Assembly: GCA_017391435.1 (NCBI GenBank)
Contig: JAFOYS010000375.1
Coordinates: forward strand, 1-7,668
Direction: 5' to 3'
Origin: Alistipes sp.
GTDB lineage: Bacteria; Bacteroidota; Bacteroidia; Bacteroidales; Rikenellaceae
Length of the DNA stretch: 7,668 nt
Under the pieces are notes generated by a model. The model was not told the DNA's origin and ran no database searches. It saw only the letters and a program-made list of their open reading frames with translations. This document shows, one piece after another, positions 1-5,532 of this stretch; position 1 is the first letter of the stretch; every line of letters starts with the position of its first letter. Both the position numbers and the translations under genes were made by a program.

Positions 1-1301
1 CCTTCCTTGATAAGGAGGGCTTCCTTGAGATTGAGACCCCTTACCTGGTAGGCTCTACACCTGAGGGTGCTCGTGACTTCGTAGTGCCAAGCCGTATGAA
101 CCCAAATCAGTTCTACGCTCTGCCACAGTCACCACAGACTCTTAAGCAGCTGCTGATGGTTGCCGGCTATGACCGTTACTTCCAGATTGTACGCTGCTTC
201 CGTGACGAGGACCTTCGTGCAGACCGTCAGCCAGAGTTTACTCAGATTGACTGCGAGATGGCATTTGTAGAGCAGGAGGATGTACTCTCAATCTTTGAGC
301 GTTGGGCAAAGCATATGTTTAAGAGTGTGCTGAACATTGAGTTCAACGAGCCACTGCGTCGTATGCCTTGGATTGAGGCTATGGAGAAGTATGGTTCTGA
401 CAAGCCAGACCTTCGCTTTGGTATGGAGTTTAACGACATTACAGACCTTGCACACGGACACAACTTCTCGGTATTTGACGACCAGGAGTATGTTGTCGGC
501 TTTGCTGCAACAGGTTGCGCTACATACACCCGCAAGCAGATTGACGCCCTGACAGAGTTTGTTAAGCGTCCACAGGTTGGTGCTAAGGGTCTTGTATGGA
601 TTCGTCTTGAGAATGGTGGAGCCATTAAGTCTTCTGTAGATAAGTTCTTTGACGAAGCATCTCTGCGTGCTATTGCAGAGCGTCTTGGTGCTAAGGAGGG
701 TGATTTGTGCCTTATTATGTGTGGCAAGAAGTTCAAGGTGCTCACACAGCTCTGCACACTGCGTCTTGAGGTTGGTCAGCAGCTCGGCCTGCGTGATCCA
801 TTTAAGTTCGCTCCACTCTGGGTTGTTGACTTCCCTATGTTTGAGTGGGACGAGGAGACAGAGCGCTTCTACGCTATGCACCACCCATTCACATCTCCAA
901 AGCCAGAGGATGTAGAGTATCTTGAGTCTGATCCAGGTCGCGTAAGAGCAAACGCATATGACTTTGTCTGCAACGGCACTGAGCTTGGTGGTGGTAGTAT
1001 CCGTATCCACGACGCACATCTTCAGCAGACCATCTTCAAGTGCTTGGGCTTCACACCAGAGCAGGCTGAGGCTCAGTTTGGCTTCCTTATCAACGCATTT
1101 AAGTATGGTGCACCACCACACGGAGGTCTAGCATTCGGTTTTGACCGTCTCTGCTCACTCTTCGGAGGCTCAGAGTCTATCCGTGACTACATTGCATTCC
1201 CTAAGAACAACGCTGGCCGCGATGTAATGCTCGATGGTCCATCTCCTGTAGCACAGGAGCAGCTTGACGAGCTCTTCCTCGCCCTTGTAAAGCCTGAGTA
1301 G
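1..1301 (+). CDS. aspS: Aspartyl-tRNA synthetase, 5'-truncated by the window edge
   Basis: This cytoplasmic class II synthetase charges tRNA(Asp) with aspartate using ATP. The reading frame is open from base 3 with no start codon, so the gene begins outside the window; 432 residues are visible and about 150, the N-terminal OB-fold anticodon-binding domain, are missing (bacterial AspRS is usually about 585-600 aa). Numbering from the first visible codon, class II motif 1 lies at about residues 1-16 (FLEIETP, Pro13), the aspartate-site segment [11 protein letters not shown] at 42-52, motif 2 [14 protein letters not shown] at 66-79 with Arg67 contacting ATP, and motif 3 GLAFGFDRL at 375-383 with Arg382. 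The long segment between motifs 2 and 3 matches the GAD insertion of bacterial-type AspRS. A GTG at 84 is an internal Val codon, not the start, because conserved sequence continues upstream of it. No frameshift is seen. Identification is very secure; whether the enzyme also charges tRNA(Asn) cannot be read here. Confidence 0.98.
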   Translation, partial: FLDKEGFLEIETPYLVGSTPEGARDFVVPSRMNPNQFYALPQSPQTLKQLLMVAGYDRYFQIVRCFRDEDLRADRQPEFTQIDCEMAFVEQEDVLSIFERWAKHMFKSVLNIEFNEPLRRMPWIEAMEKYGSDKPDLRFGMEFNDITDLAHGHNFSVFDDQEYVVGFAATGCATYTRKQIDALTEFVKRPQVGAKGLVWIRLENGGAIKSSVDKFFDEASLRAIAERLGAKEGDLCLIMCGKKFKVLTQLCTLRLEVGQQLGLRDPFKFAPLWVVDFPMFEWDEETERFYAMHHPFTSPKPEDVEYLESDPGRVRANAYDFVCNGTELGGGSIRIHDAHLQQTIFKCLGFTPEQAEAQFGFLINAFKYGAPPHGGLAFGFDRLCSLFGGSESIRDYIAFPKNNAGRDVMLDGPSPVAQEQLDELFLALVKPE

Positions 1302-1326
1302 AGTATCGGGATGAGCAATATAAAGC

Positions 1327-1358
1327 AGAAAAGAGTTGGCTTTGGCCAACTCTTTTCT
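1327..1358. terminator. Strong bidirectional intrinsic terminator between aspS and the DUF2752 gene
   Basis: A perfect 14-bp inverted repeat (arms 1327-1340 and 1345-1358) closes on a 4-nt TTTG loop. The arm contains AAAAGAGTTGGC and pairs without mismatch with GCCAACTCTTTT. It starts 25 nt after the aspS stop. On the plus strand the 3' arm ends in TTTTCT followed by ATTTTC; on the minus strand the 3' arm ends in TTTTCT followed by GCTTTATATT, so both directions have a T-rich tract. Its right arm runs 2 nt into the stop codon of the converging DUF2752 gene. Position and symmetry suggest it ends both transcripts; this is inferred from sequence, not from transcript data. Confidence 0.88.
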
Positions 1359-1656
1359 ATTTTCTGAGCAACTGCACCGTGCAGTAGAGCTCTCTACCCC
1401 AAAGCCATAACAAGAGTGGAAATACCACAACAATCAAGTGGTTATACCCCCACGCAGCTGCAAAGTCAAGGTAGAGCACAGAGAACAGTGCCCTTGTAAT
1501 ACCACACCCCCAACACTCTACGCCAAAGATATTCTTTACAACACAGAGGCTATTACCATTATAGATTCCCTCTGTCGGAACAAGATATAGTAGAGCGGGC
1601 AGTAGTAGCAAAAGTATCAGCTTACATATTACTCTTAATCGGGTTGCCCTCAGCAT
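1357..1656 (-). CDS. DUF2752 family small membrane protein
   Basis: The product is a 99-residue hydrophobic protein. The family signature is the motif CWGCGITRA at residues 48-56, corresponding to the CPxCGxTRA-like core of DUF2752, followed by a Leu/Ala-rich segment and a YNH at 71-73. Predicted membrane segments are about 9-27, 52-68 and 72-88; the N-terminus carries Arg3, Arg6, Arg8 and Lys12, which favours a cytoplasmic N-terminus. Cys48 and Cys51 form a CxxC pair that could bind metal or be redox active, but the family's function is unknown. The ATG at 1656 is the only ATG near the N-terminus and lies inside the preceding TM2 gene, giving a 35-nt overlap in a different frame and suggesting translational coupling. 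The stop codon abuts the terminator hairpin. The DUF2752 assignment is by motif recognition and is fairly secure; no role is proposed. Confidence 0.85.
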   Translation of the reverse strand: MLRATRLRVICKLILLLLLPALLYLVPTEGIYNGNSLCVVKNIFGVECWGCGITRALFSVLYLDFAAAWGYNHLIVVVFPLLLWLWGRELYCTVQLLRK

Positions 1657-1930
1657 CGGTAAAGTTGCCTGTAAGAATCATAATAAAATCTATTATTGCC
1701 CAGACTCCGCAACCACCACCAGTGAGTAGCTGCACAATACCTGTACCCGTCTTGCCTACATAGAAGCGATGAATACCCAAAGCTCCAAGAAAGAAGCATA
1801 GGAGCACCGTTACAAGCCATCTGTTATCTACATTAAGACTCTGTGGCTGATTACGCAGAGCGACACCACACTTTACACATACAACAGCATTCTCATCAAC
1901 CTGAGCGCCACAATTAGGACAAAACTTCAT
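1622..1930 (-). CDS. Zinc-ribbon plus TM2-domain membrane protein
   Basis: This 102-residue protein has two parts. Residues 1-22 form a zinc ribbon with CPNC at 4-7 and CVKC at 18-21, so Cys4, Cys7, Cys18 and Cys21 would bind one Zn ion. Residues about 38-90 are a TM2 domain: a first membrane helix (about 39-55), the turn motif GIHRFYVGK at 52-60, a glycine-rich second helix (about 64-86), and WAIIDFI at 77-83. The ribbon-TM2 layout is common in bacteria, including Bacteroidota, and its function is not established. The C-terminal tail (FTDAEGNPIKSNM) is hydrophilic. It is the first gene of a two-gene unit with the DUF2752 gene, which it overlaps by 35 nt. A TAnnTTTG -7 box lies 29 nt upstream of its ATG. 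Domain identity is secure; the biological role is unknown. Confidence 0.92.
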   Translation of the reverse strand: MKFCPNCGAQVDENAVVCVKCGVALRNQPQSLNVDNRWLVTVLLCFFLGALGIHRFYVGKTGTGIVQLLTGGGCGVWAIIDFIMILTGNFTDAEGNPIKSNM

Positions 1931-1959
1931 AAACTTAAATTTTAAGGTTTAACTCTCTA

Positions 1960-1967
1960 CAAATATA
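1960..1967 (-). promoter_or_regulatory. Bacteroidota-type -7 box for the TM2/DUF2752 pair
   Basis: Read on the minus strand the octamer is TATATTTG, an exact match to the TAnnTTTG -7 consensus of Bacteroidota primary-sigma promoters. It ends 29 nt before the TM2 start codon, predicting a leader of roughly 20-25 nt. No good TTTG-like -33 element is visible 19-21 bp further upstream; that interval instead holds an ATCTA/TAGAT inverted repeat (1986-2003). Confidence 0.6.
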
Positions 1968-2029
1968 GTACTTTTTTGTATAAATATCTACACTATTATA
2001 GATTTAATTGAGCAAAAAATATATCAACA

Positions 2030-2039
2030 TTTGGCCAAA
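2030..2039. promoter_or_regulatory. Palindrome TTTGGCCAAA upstream of the FNT gene, possible operator
   Basis: A perfect 10-bp palindrome sits 24 bp upstream of the predicted FNT -7 box, about where an activator or repressor could touch the polymerase. The surrounding sequence is almost pure A/T, so a GGCC core stands out. It could also be chance in a short window; no regulator is identified. The TTTG at 2030-2033 is too far (30 bp) from the -7 box to be a normal -33 element. Confidence 0.3.
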
Positions 2040-2063
2040 ATTTTTAGTTCTCACTCTTTTTAC

Positions 2064-2071
2064 TATCTTTG
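2064..2071 (+). promoter_or_regulatory. Bacteroidota-type -7 box for the FNT gene
   Basis: TATCTTTG matches TAnnTTTG exactly. It ends 21 nt before the ATG at 2093, predicting a leader of about 15 nt. A weak TTTT -33 candidate lies 19 bp upstream (2041-2044). The box also helps choose the start: an in-frame TTG at 2069 would lie inside the promoter, so translation from there is unlikely. Confidence 0.7.
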
Positions 2072-2092
2072 CAAAATAAACCACAGAGAGAT

Positions 2093-2692
2093 ATGAAGAA
2101 CTTTACACTGATGTCTATATTTGCTGGACTACTTATCGGAGTTGGCGGACTTGTCTACCTCAGAGTTGGCGGTGTTGCGGGAGCAGTGCTCTTTGCCTTT
2201 GGTCTGCTATCTGTTGTAATGTGTGGGGCACAGCTCTTTACGGGCAAGTCGGGATTTTTGCCGTACAGAGATTTTCCGAAACTGATAGCAATGATAGCCC
2301 TCAACGCCGTAGGTTGCGCTGTGGCGGCATTTATAGCGTCGTACTGCTCTTCAGAGGCTCTTGTTGCAAATCTTCAGGCTATTATTGACGCGCGCCTTAC
2401 CGCCTCGTGGCACAAGATTCTTGTAACATCTATCGGCACAGGTATGATTATGACTCTGGCCGTATACGGTGCGCGACAGAAGCACTACCTACCGCTGCTG
2501 TTTGGTGTTCCGGTATTTATACTCTGCGGTCTTCCACACTGTGTGGCAGATGCATTCTACTATGTGGCAGCACTATTTTATGACTGTTTTGAGTTGAAGC
2601 TTCTTGCCCCGTGGTTGTGGGCAATAGCTGGTAACTATATCGGTTGCAACCTTCCACGACTCTTTATGGGTGAGGCATTTGACAAGGCGTAG
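2093..2692 (+). CDS. Short formate/nitrite transporter (FNT) family channel
   Basis: FNT proteins are pentameric inner-membrane channels for small monovalent anions such as formate, nitrite or hydrosulfide. This one has 199 residues, against about 250-285 for FocA and NirC, and begins almost directly at the first helix, lacking the usual N-terminal extension. Predicted helices are about 6-22, 26-48, 63-84, 107-126, 133-160 and 170-192, with helix 2 broken by the pore loop. The family landmarks remain: CGAQLFTG at 44-51 corresponds to the CGADLFTS of FocA around its gating loop, with Thr50 in the place of the pore threonine; GLPHCVADAFYY at 146-157 corresponds to GFEHSIANMF, with His149 as the central pore histidine; and GNYIGCNL at 180-187 is the last-helix GN motif. 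I chose the ATG at 2093 because the in-frame TTG at 2069 overlaps the -7 box. The substrate cannot be told from sequence. It converges on the metallophosphoesterase gene with a 4-nt gap. Confidence 0.88.
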   Translation: MKNFTLMSIFAGLLIGVGGLVYLRVGGVAGAVLFAFGLLSVVMCGAQLFTGKSGFLPYRDFPKLIAMIALNAVGCAVAAFIASYCSSEALVANLQAIIDARLTASWHKILVTSIGTGMIMTLAVYGARQKHYLPLLFGVPVFILCGLPHCVADAFYYVAALFYDCFELKLLAPWLWAIAGNYIGCNLPRLFMGEAFDKA

Positions 2693-2706
2693 TTGTTTAC
2701 CACGCC
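2686..2706. terminator. Weak hairpin across the FNT/metallophosphoesterase convergent junction
   Basis: GGCGT (2686-2690) pairs with ACGCC (2702-2706) around an 11-nt loop that contains the 4-nt gap between the two stop codons; one further G-C pair can form past an A/C mismatch. There is no U-tract, so this is at best a weak terminator. It is recorded because no better termination signal is visible between the two converging genes. Confidence 0.25.
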
Positions 2707-3206
2707 GTTCTCTTATCGCGATCCCAGTTCCCAATCTCCATATCGCGGATATCGCTACCGTCTATAGTAAAGCGGATGGCTGTGCGGACATTATGAAAAC
2801 CGTAGCAGCCCGCAGCACCTGGGTTTATATGGAGCAGGTCGTAGACATTATCATAGATAACCTTTAGAATATGCGAGTGGCCAGAGATAAATATCTTTGG
2901 CCGCGCAGTCTGTATCTTCTGCAGAGCCTTAGGGTGATAGTGGCGCGGATAACCACCTATATGGGTCATAAGGACAGTAACCTCCTCGCACTTAAAATAT
3001 GCAAACTCCTGGTAGTGATAGCGCACAGAGGTGTTGTCTATATTACCATAGACAGCCTTCAGCGGCTTAAAGGCGGCAATAGCCTCAGCGGTCTCGACAT
3101 TTCCAATGTCGCCCGCGTGCCAAATCTCATCTACATCCTTGAGGAAATACTTCAGACAGTCGTCAAAAGTTCCGTGCGTGTCAGAGATAATACCGATACG
3201 CTTCAT
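2697..3206 (-). CDS. YfcE/MJ0936-type metallophosphoesterase
   Basis: This is a 169-residue cytoplasmic calcineurin-like phosphoesterase, the usual length for the YfcE group, whose members hydrolyse phosphodiesters with two bound metal ions such as Mn. All metal-ligand motifs are present in order: SDTHG at 8-12 (Asp9, His11), GD at 32-33 (Asp33), GNID at 54-57 (Asn55), MTHIGG at 80-85 (His82) and GHSH at 109-112 (His110, His112), followed by the family's INPGA segment at 127-131. The protein should therefore be catalytically competent; its natural substrate is unknown for most of the family. There is no signal peptide. It is the last gene of the rarA-hydrolase-phosphoesterase run, starting 4 nt after the hydrolase stop, and it converges with the FNT gene 4 nt past its own stop. 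Assignment to the family is secure; assignment to one named enzyme is not. Confidence 0.95.
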   Translation of the reverse strand: MKRIGIISDTHGTFDDCLKYFLKDVDEIWHAGDIGNVETAEAIAAFKPLKAVYGNIDNTSVRYHYQEFAYFKCEEVTVLMTHIGGYPRHYHPKALQKIQTARPKIFISGHSHILKVIYDNVYDLLHINPGAAGCYGFHNVRTAIRFTIDGSDIRDMEIGNWDRDKRTAW

Positions 3207-3210
3207 AGTA

Positions 3211-4134
3211 CTACTTACTGTAGTTAGAGCCTAAATACTCCTTAACGCTAAAACGGGTCTTTGTCTTAGGGTGCTTTGCGTCAACAACGCTCTGTACAAT
3301 CTGCAACTTCTCACCCTTAACAACAACTCGGTTTATAAAGGCCTTAATCTCCTCAACATTGACATACATCGGATCACCAGCCATTGCGTGGTTGCGATAC
3401 TGAGCAGAGTAGAACCAATATGGTGTATCCATCTTCTCAAACTGTCCAACAAGGAACTCCGAGCCATAGAAACCTACACCAAAGGCCGATGCCTTCTTGT
3501 ATGGTACATTGCTATCGGCATTACCGTGGAAGAGCATTACAGGGCAAGGGCTCTTCTGCCACTTAGGCTTGCCAGAGACAGAGAAGATTGCGCCCGCAAA
3601 GCTTACAACGCCTGCATAGTTAAACTCTCCGAGCTCCTGCGCTGCCTTGTCGCCATTGCAGATCATATTCTCTGCCTGAAGCGCTGTAATAGCACCTGCA
3701 CTTGAGCCACAAGCGACAATCTGCTGAGTGTTGATACTCCACTGCTCGGCATTCTTAAGAACAAAGGCTGTAGCCGAGAGCATATCCTGAGCAGCGTACT
3801 CTACTGCATTCTTCATAGTAACAACTGCGCCTTTAAGACCCTCAGTATTGATTCCCTTAGCAAGGTGTTTACGATAGTCGATAGATACCACATCGTAACC
3901 CGCCTCGGTAAGAGCCTTGAAGTAAGGCAGATAACCCTCATCAGCACGAGTACCACGAGCAAAGGCTCCACCAAAAGCAAAGATAACACAAGGACGAAGA
4001 GACTCTGTATCTACCGCAGTATAGTGGTCAAGATATAGTTTCTCGCCATCTCTTTCAGCAAAAAGATAGGTATTTTGAGCAGTCACAGTAGCACAATAAA
4101 CAAGTGCAACAAAAAGTGTAAAAATCTTTCTCAT
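3211..4134 (-). CDS. Secreted alpha/beta hydrolase (esterase/lipase-like)
   Basis: The 307-residue precursor carries a signal peptide (about 1-19, MRK followed by a hydrophobic core and V-T-A, then Gln20), so the enzyme probably acts in the periplasm or outside the cell. The alpha/beta-hydrolase landmarks are all present: a GG oxyanion loop in FAFGGAFARG (52-61), the nucleophile elbow GSSAG (143-147, Ser145), the acid Asp207 in HGNADSNVPY (203-212), and His249 in RNHAM (247-251). This layout resembles the carboxylesterase and BD-FAE-like esterase group, which acts on acyl or feruloyl esters or small acyl substrates; no substrate can be assigned. The oxyanion segment has Phe-Gly-Gly where many esterases have HGGG. 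The C-terminal 35 residues are basic and hydrophilic. It starts 1 nt after the rarA stop and ends 4 nt before the phosphoesterase start, so it is almost surely co-transcribed with both, although no shared function is evident. Confidence 0.88.
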   Translation of the reverse strand: MRKIFTLFVALVYCATVTAQNTYLFAERDGEKLYLDHYTAVDTESLRPCVIFAFGGAFARGTRADEGYLPYFKALTEAGYDVVSIDYRKHLAKGINTEGLKGAVVTMKNAVEYAAQDMLSATAFVLKNAEQWSINTQQIVACGSSAGAITALQAENMICNGDKAAQELGEFNYAGVVSFAGAIFSVSGKPKWQKSPCPVMLFHGNADSNVPYKKASAFGVGFYGSEFLVGQFEKMDTPYWFYSAQYRNHAMAGDPMYVNVEEIKAFINRVVVKGEKLQIVQSVVDAKHPKTKTRFSVKEYLGSNYSK

Positions 4135-4135
4135 A

Positions 4136-5410
4136 CTATTTATATTTTTCTCCCCACAGCTCTGTCATACGGGCAGCAATCTTCTGCTCAGTGGCATTTG
4201 TTGTGTTGGGATTGTAAAACTTCTTTCCCGCAAGTGAATCGGGCATAAACTCCTGAAAGACAAAGTTATTCTCAAAATCGTGAGCATACTTATAGTCACG
4301 ACCATAGCCCTCACTCTTCATAAGTCCCGTAACGGCATTTCTCAAATGGAGCGGCACCGGGCGCAGGGTGTTATCCCTACGCACAAAGGCTATTGCCTCA
4401 TTAATTGCTGCATAGGCAGAGTTGCTCTTCGGACTTGTGGCAAGGTAGATTGTCGTCTCGGCAAGTGTTATACGAGCCTCGGGCATACCAATCTTATGGA
4501 CAGTATCAAAGCAGGCATTTGCAAGCAGCAGCGCATTTGGATTGGCAAGACCTATATCCTCCGAAGCCAGAATAACAAGACGACGAGCAATAAATCGAGG
4601 CTCCTCGCCACCCTCTAACATACGGGCAAGATAGTATATAGCCGCATTAGGGTCAGAGCCACGCACGGACTTGATAAATGCCGAGATAACATCATAGTGC
4701 TGCTCTCCATTCTTGTCATAGAGGGCTATATTCTGCTGCAGAGAATCGGTAACTATCTGATTATTAATAACCACATCCCCCTCTACTGCACTTGTTATGA
4801 TATCAAGAATATTAAGCAACTTGCGTGCATCGCCACCCGCAAAACCAAACAGTGCCTCGGTCTGCTCTACTGTAATATTACGCTTTTTCAGCTCTACATC
4901 TGTCGTAAGGGCGCGATTAAGCAGCTCTGCAAGGCAGTCGGTATCCATCGGCTTGAGAGTATAGACCTGACAGCGGCTCAGTAGTGGCGTGATAACCTCA
5001 AAAGAGGGATTTTCAGTAGTAGCACCTATAAGCACCACCTCTCCCTTCTCCACAGCGCCGAGCAGCGAGTCCTGCTGTGACTTGTTGAATCGGTGAATCT
5101 CATCTATAAAGAGTAGTGGCGTTGCAGAGTTAAAAAACTGCTGACGCTTTGCCGTCTCAATAACTTCGCGCACCTCCTTTACGCCGCTCGTAACGGCCGA
5201 GAGTGTGTAGAATGGACGACCAAGTTCCGCAGCAACAATCTTTGCCAGCGTAGTTTTACCCACACCTGGAGGACCCCAAAGTATAAACGAGGGGATATTC
5301 TTAGTCTCTATAAAACGACGAAACACGCCACCGCTACCGACCAGATGACTCTGACCGATATAATCCTCAAGACGCTGAGGACGAAGTCTCTCTGCAAGTG
5401 GTGCTGCCAT
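4136..5410 (-). CDS. rarA: Replication-associated recombination protein A (AAA+ ATPase, RarA/MgsA)
   Basis: RarA (MgsA; WRNIP1 and Mgs1 in eukaryotes) is a cytoplasmic AAA+ ATPase related to clamp-loader subunits and RuvB that acts at stalled replication forks. The 424 residues are the normal family length. The N-terminal PLAERLRP block and IGQ (18-20) are followed by Walker A GPPGVGKTT at 46-54 (Lys52), the family signature SAVTSGVKEVREVI at 71-84, Walker B LLFIDEIHRFNKSQQD at 99-114 (Asp103, Glu104), sensor 1 GATTENPSFE at 129-138, the arginine finger Arg146 in SRC, and sensor 2 GGDARKLLN at 192-200 (Arg196). The C-terminal oligomerisation part includes HYDVISAFIKSVRGSD (238-253), ASEDIGLANP (282-291) and LATSPKSNSAY (323-333). 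The ATG at 5410 fits because conserved sequence begins at residue 4. It leads a three-gene run and is divergent from the GH97 gene. A -7 box ends only 8 nt before the ATG. Confidence 0.97.
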   Translation of the reverse strand: MAAPLAERLRPQRLEDYIGQSHLVGSGGVFRRFIETKNIPSFILWGPPGVGKTTLAKIVAAELGRPFYTLSAVTSGVKEVREVIETAKRQQFFNSATPLLFIDEIHRFNKSQQDSLLGAVEKGEVVLIGATTENPSFEVITPLLSRCQVYTLKPMDTDCLAELLNRALTTDVELKKRNITVEQTEALFGFAGGDARKLLNILDIITSAVEGDVVINNQIVTDSLQQNIALYDKNGEQHYDVISAFIKSVRGSDPNAAIYYLARMLEGGEEPRFIARRLVILASEDIGLANPNALLLANACFDTVHKIGMPEARITLAETTIYLATSPKSNSAYAAINEAIAFVRRDNTLRPVPLHLRNAVTGLMKSEGYGRDYKYAHDFENNFVFQEFMPDSLAGKKFYNPNTTNATEQKIAARMTELWGEKYK

Positions 5411-5418
5411 ATCAAGCG

Positions 5419-5426
5419 CAAAGATA
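5419..5426 (-). promoter_or_regulatory. Bacteroidota-type -7 box for the rarA run
   Basis: The minus strand reads TATCTTTG, identical to the FNT -7 box. Only 8 nt (CGCTTGAT) separate it from the rarA ATG, so with normal -7 to start-site spacing the mRNA leader would be about 0-5 nt. No good -33 match lies 19-21 bp upstream; a minus-strand TTG at 5454-5456 is 27 bp away. A weaker TTATTTTG just upstream (5427-5434) does have that TTG at a 19-bp spacing and could be the real -7 box, giving a leader about 8 nt longer. Confidence 0.6.
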
Positions 5427-5435
5427 CAAAATAAA

Positions 5436-5466
5436 TTGGAAAATTAAATTTTTCAACTTATCTTTA
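5436..5466 (+). promoter_or_regulatory. Candidate -33/-7 promoter for the GH97 gene
   Basis: TTG at 5436-5438 is followed after 20 bp by TATCTTTA at 5459-5466, close to the TTTG-N19-21-TAnnTTTG pattern of Bacteroidota with only the last base of the -7 box differing. The predicted start near 5472 gives a leader of about 60 nt before the ATG at 5533, long enough for a regulatory site. It overlaps the upstream part of the divergent rarA promoter. Confidence 0.5.
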
Positions 5467-5493
5467 CCTGTGAAAGGCAAAACCGCTGTTCAG

Positions 5494-5519
5494 TTGTATA
5501 TATTATATAACATTGTATA
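5494..5519. repeat. Two direct copies of TTGTATA in the GH97 leader
   Basis: TTGTATA occurs at 5494-5500 and 5513-5519, with starts 19 bp apart, within a stretch that is nearly all A/T apart from these repeats. TATAAC also occurs twice (5506-5511 and 5516-5521). The copies lie 14-39 nt upstream of the GH97 start codon. They could be a tandem operator or simply low-complexity sequence. Confidence 0.3.
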
Positions 5520-5532
5520 ACACAAATTAAAT

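Noticed and set aside
242..757. 171-codon minus-strand open frame opposite aspS
   Set aside because: A second shadow of the same gene in another frame, without domain or promoter.
288..1121. 277-codon minus-strand open frame opposite aspS
   Set aside because: The opposite strand encodes clear AspRS motifs throughout. The antisense product is rich in Leu, Cys and Thr with no recognisable domain, as expected from the shadow of a gene with strong codon bias.
2069..2092. TTG start extending the FNT protein by 8 residues
   Set aside because: The TTG lies inside the TATCTTTG -7 box, so it would not be in the mRNA; the ATG at 2093 starts directly before the first helix.
3271..3705. 144-codon plus-strand open frame opposite the hydrolase
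   Set aside because: Antisense to a gene with an intact signal peptide and catalytic motifs; no domain is visible in the product.
4090..4100. Lipoprotein signal in the hydrolase (LVYC around residues 11-14)
   Set aside because: Tyr at the -1 position does not fit a lipobox, and a good signal peptidase I site (VTA before Gln20) follows.
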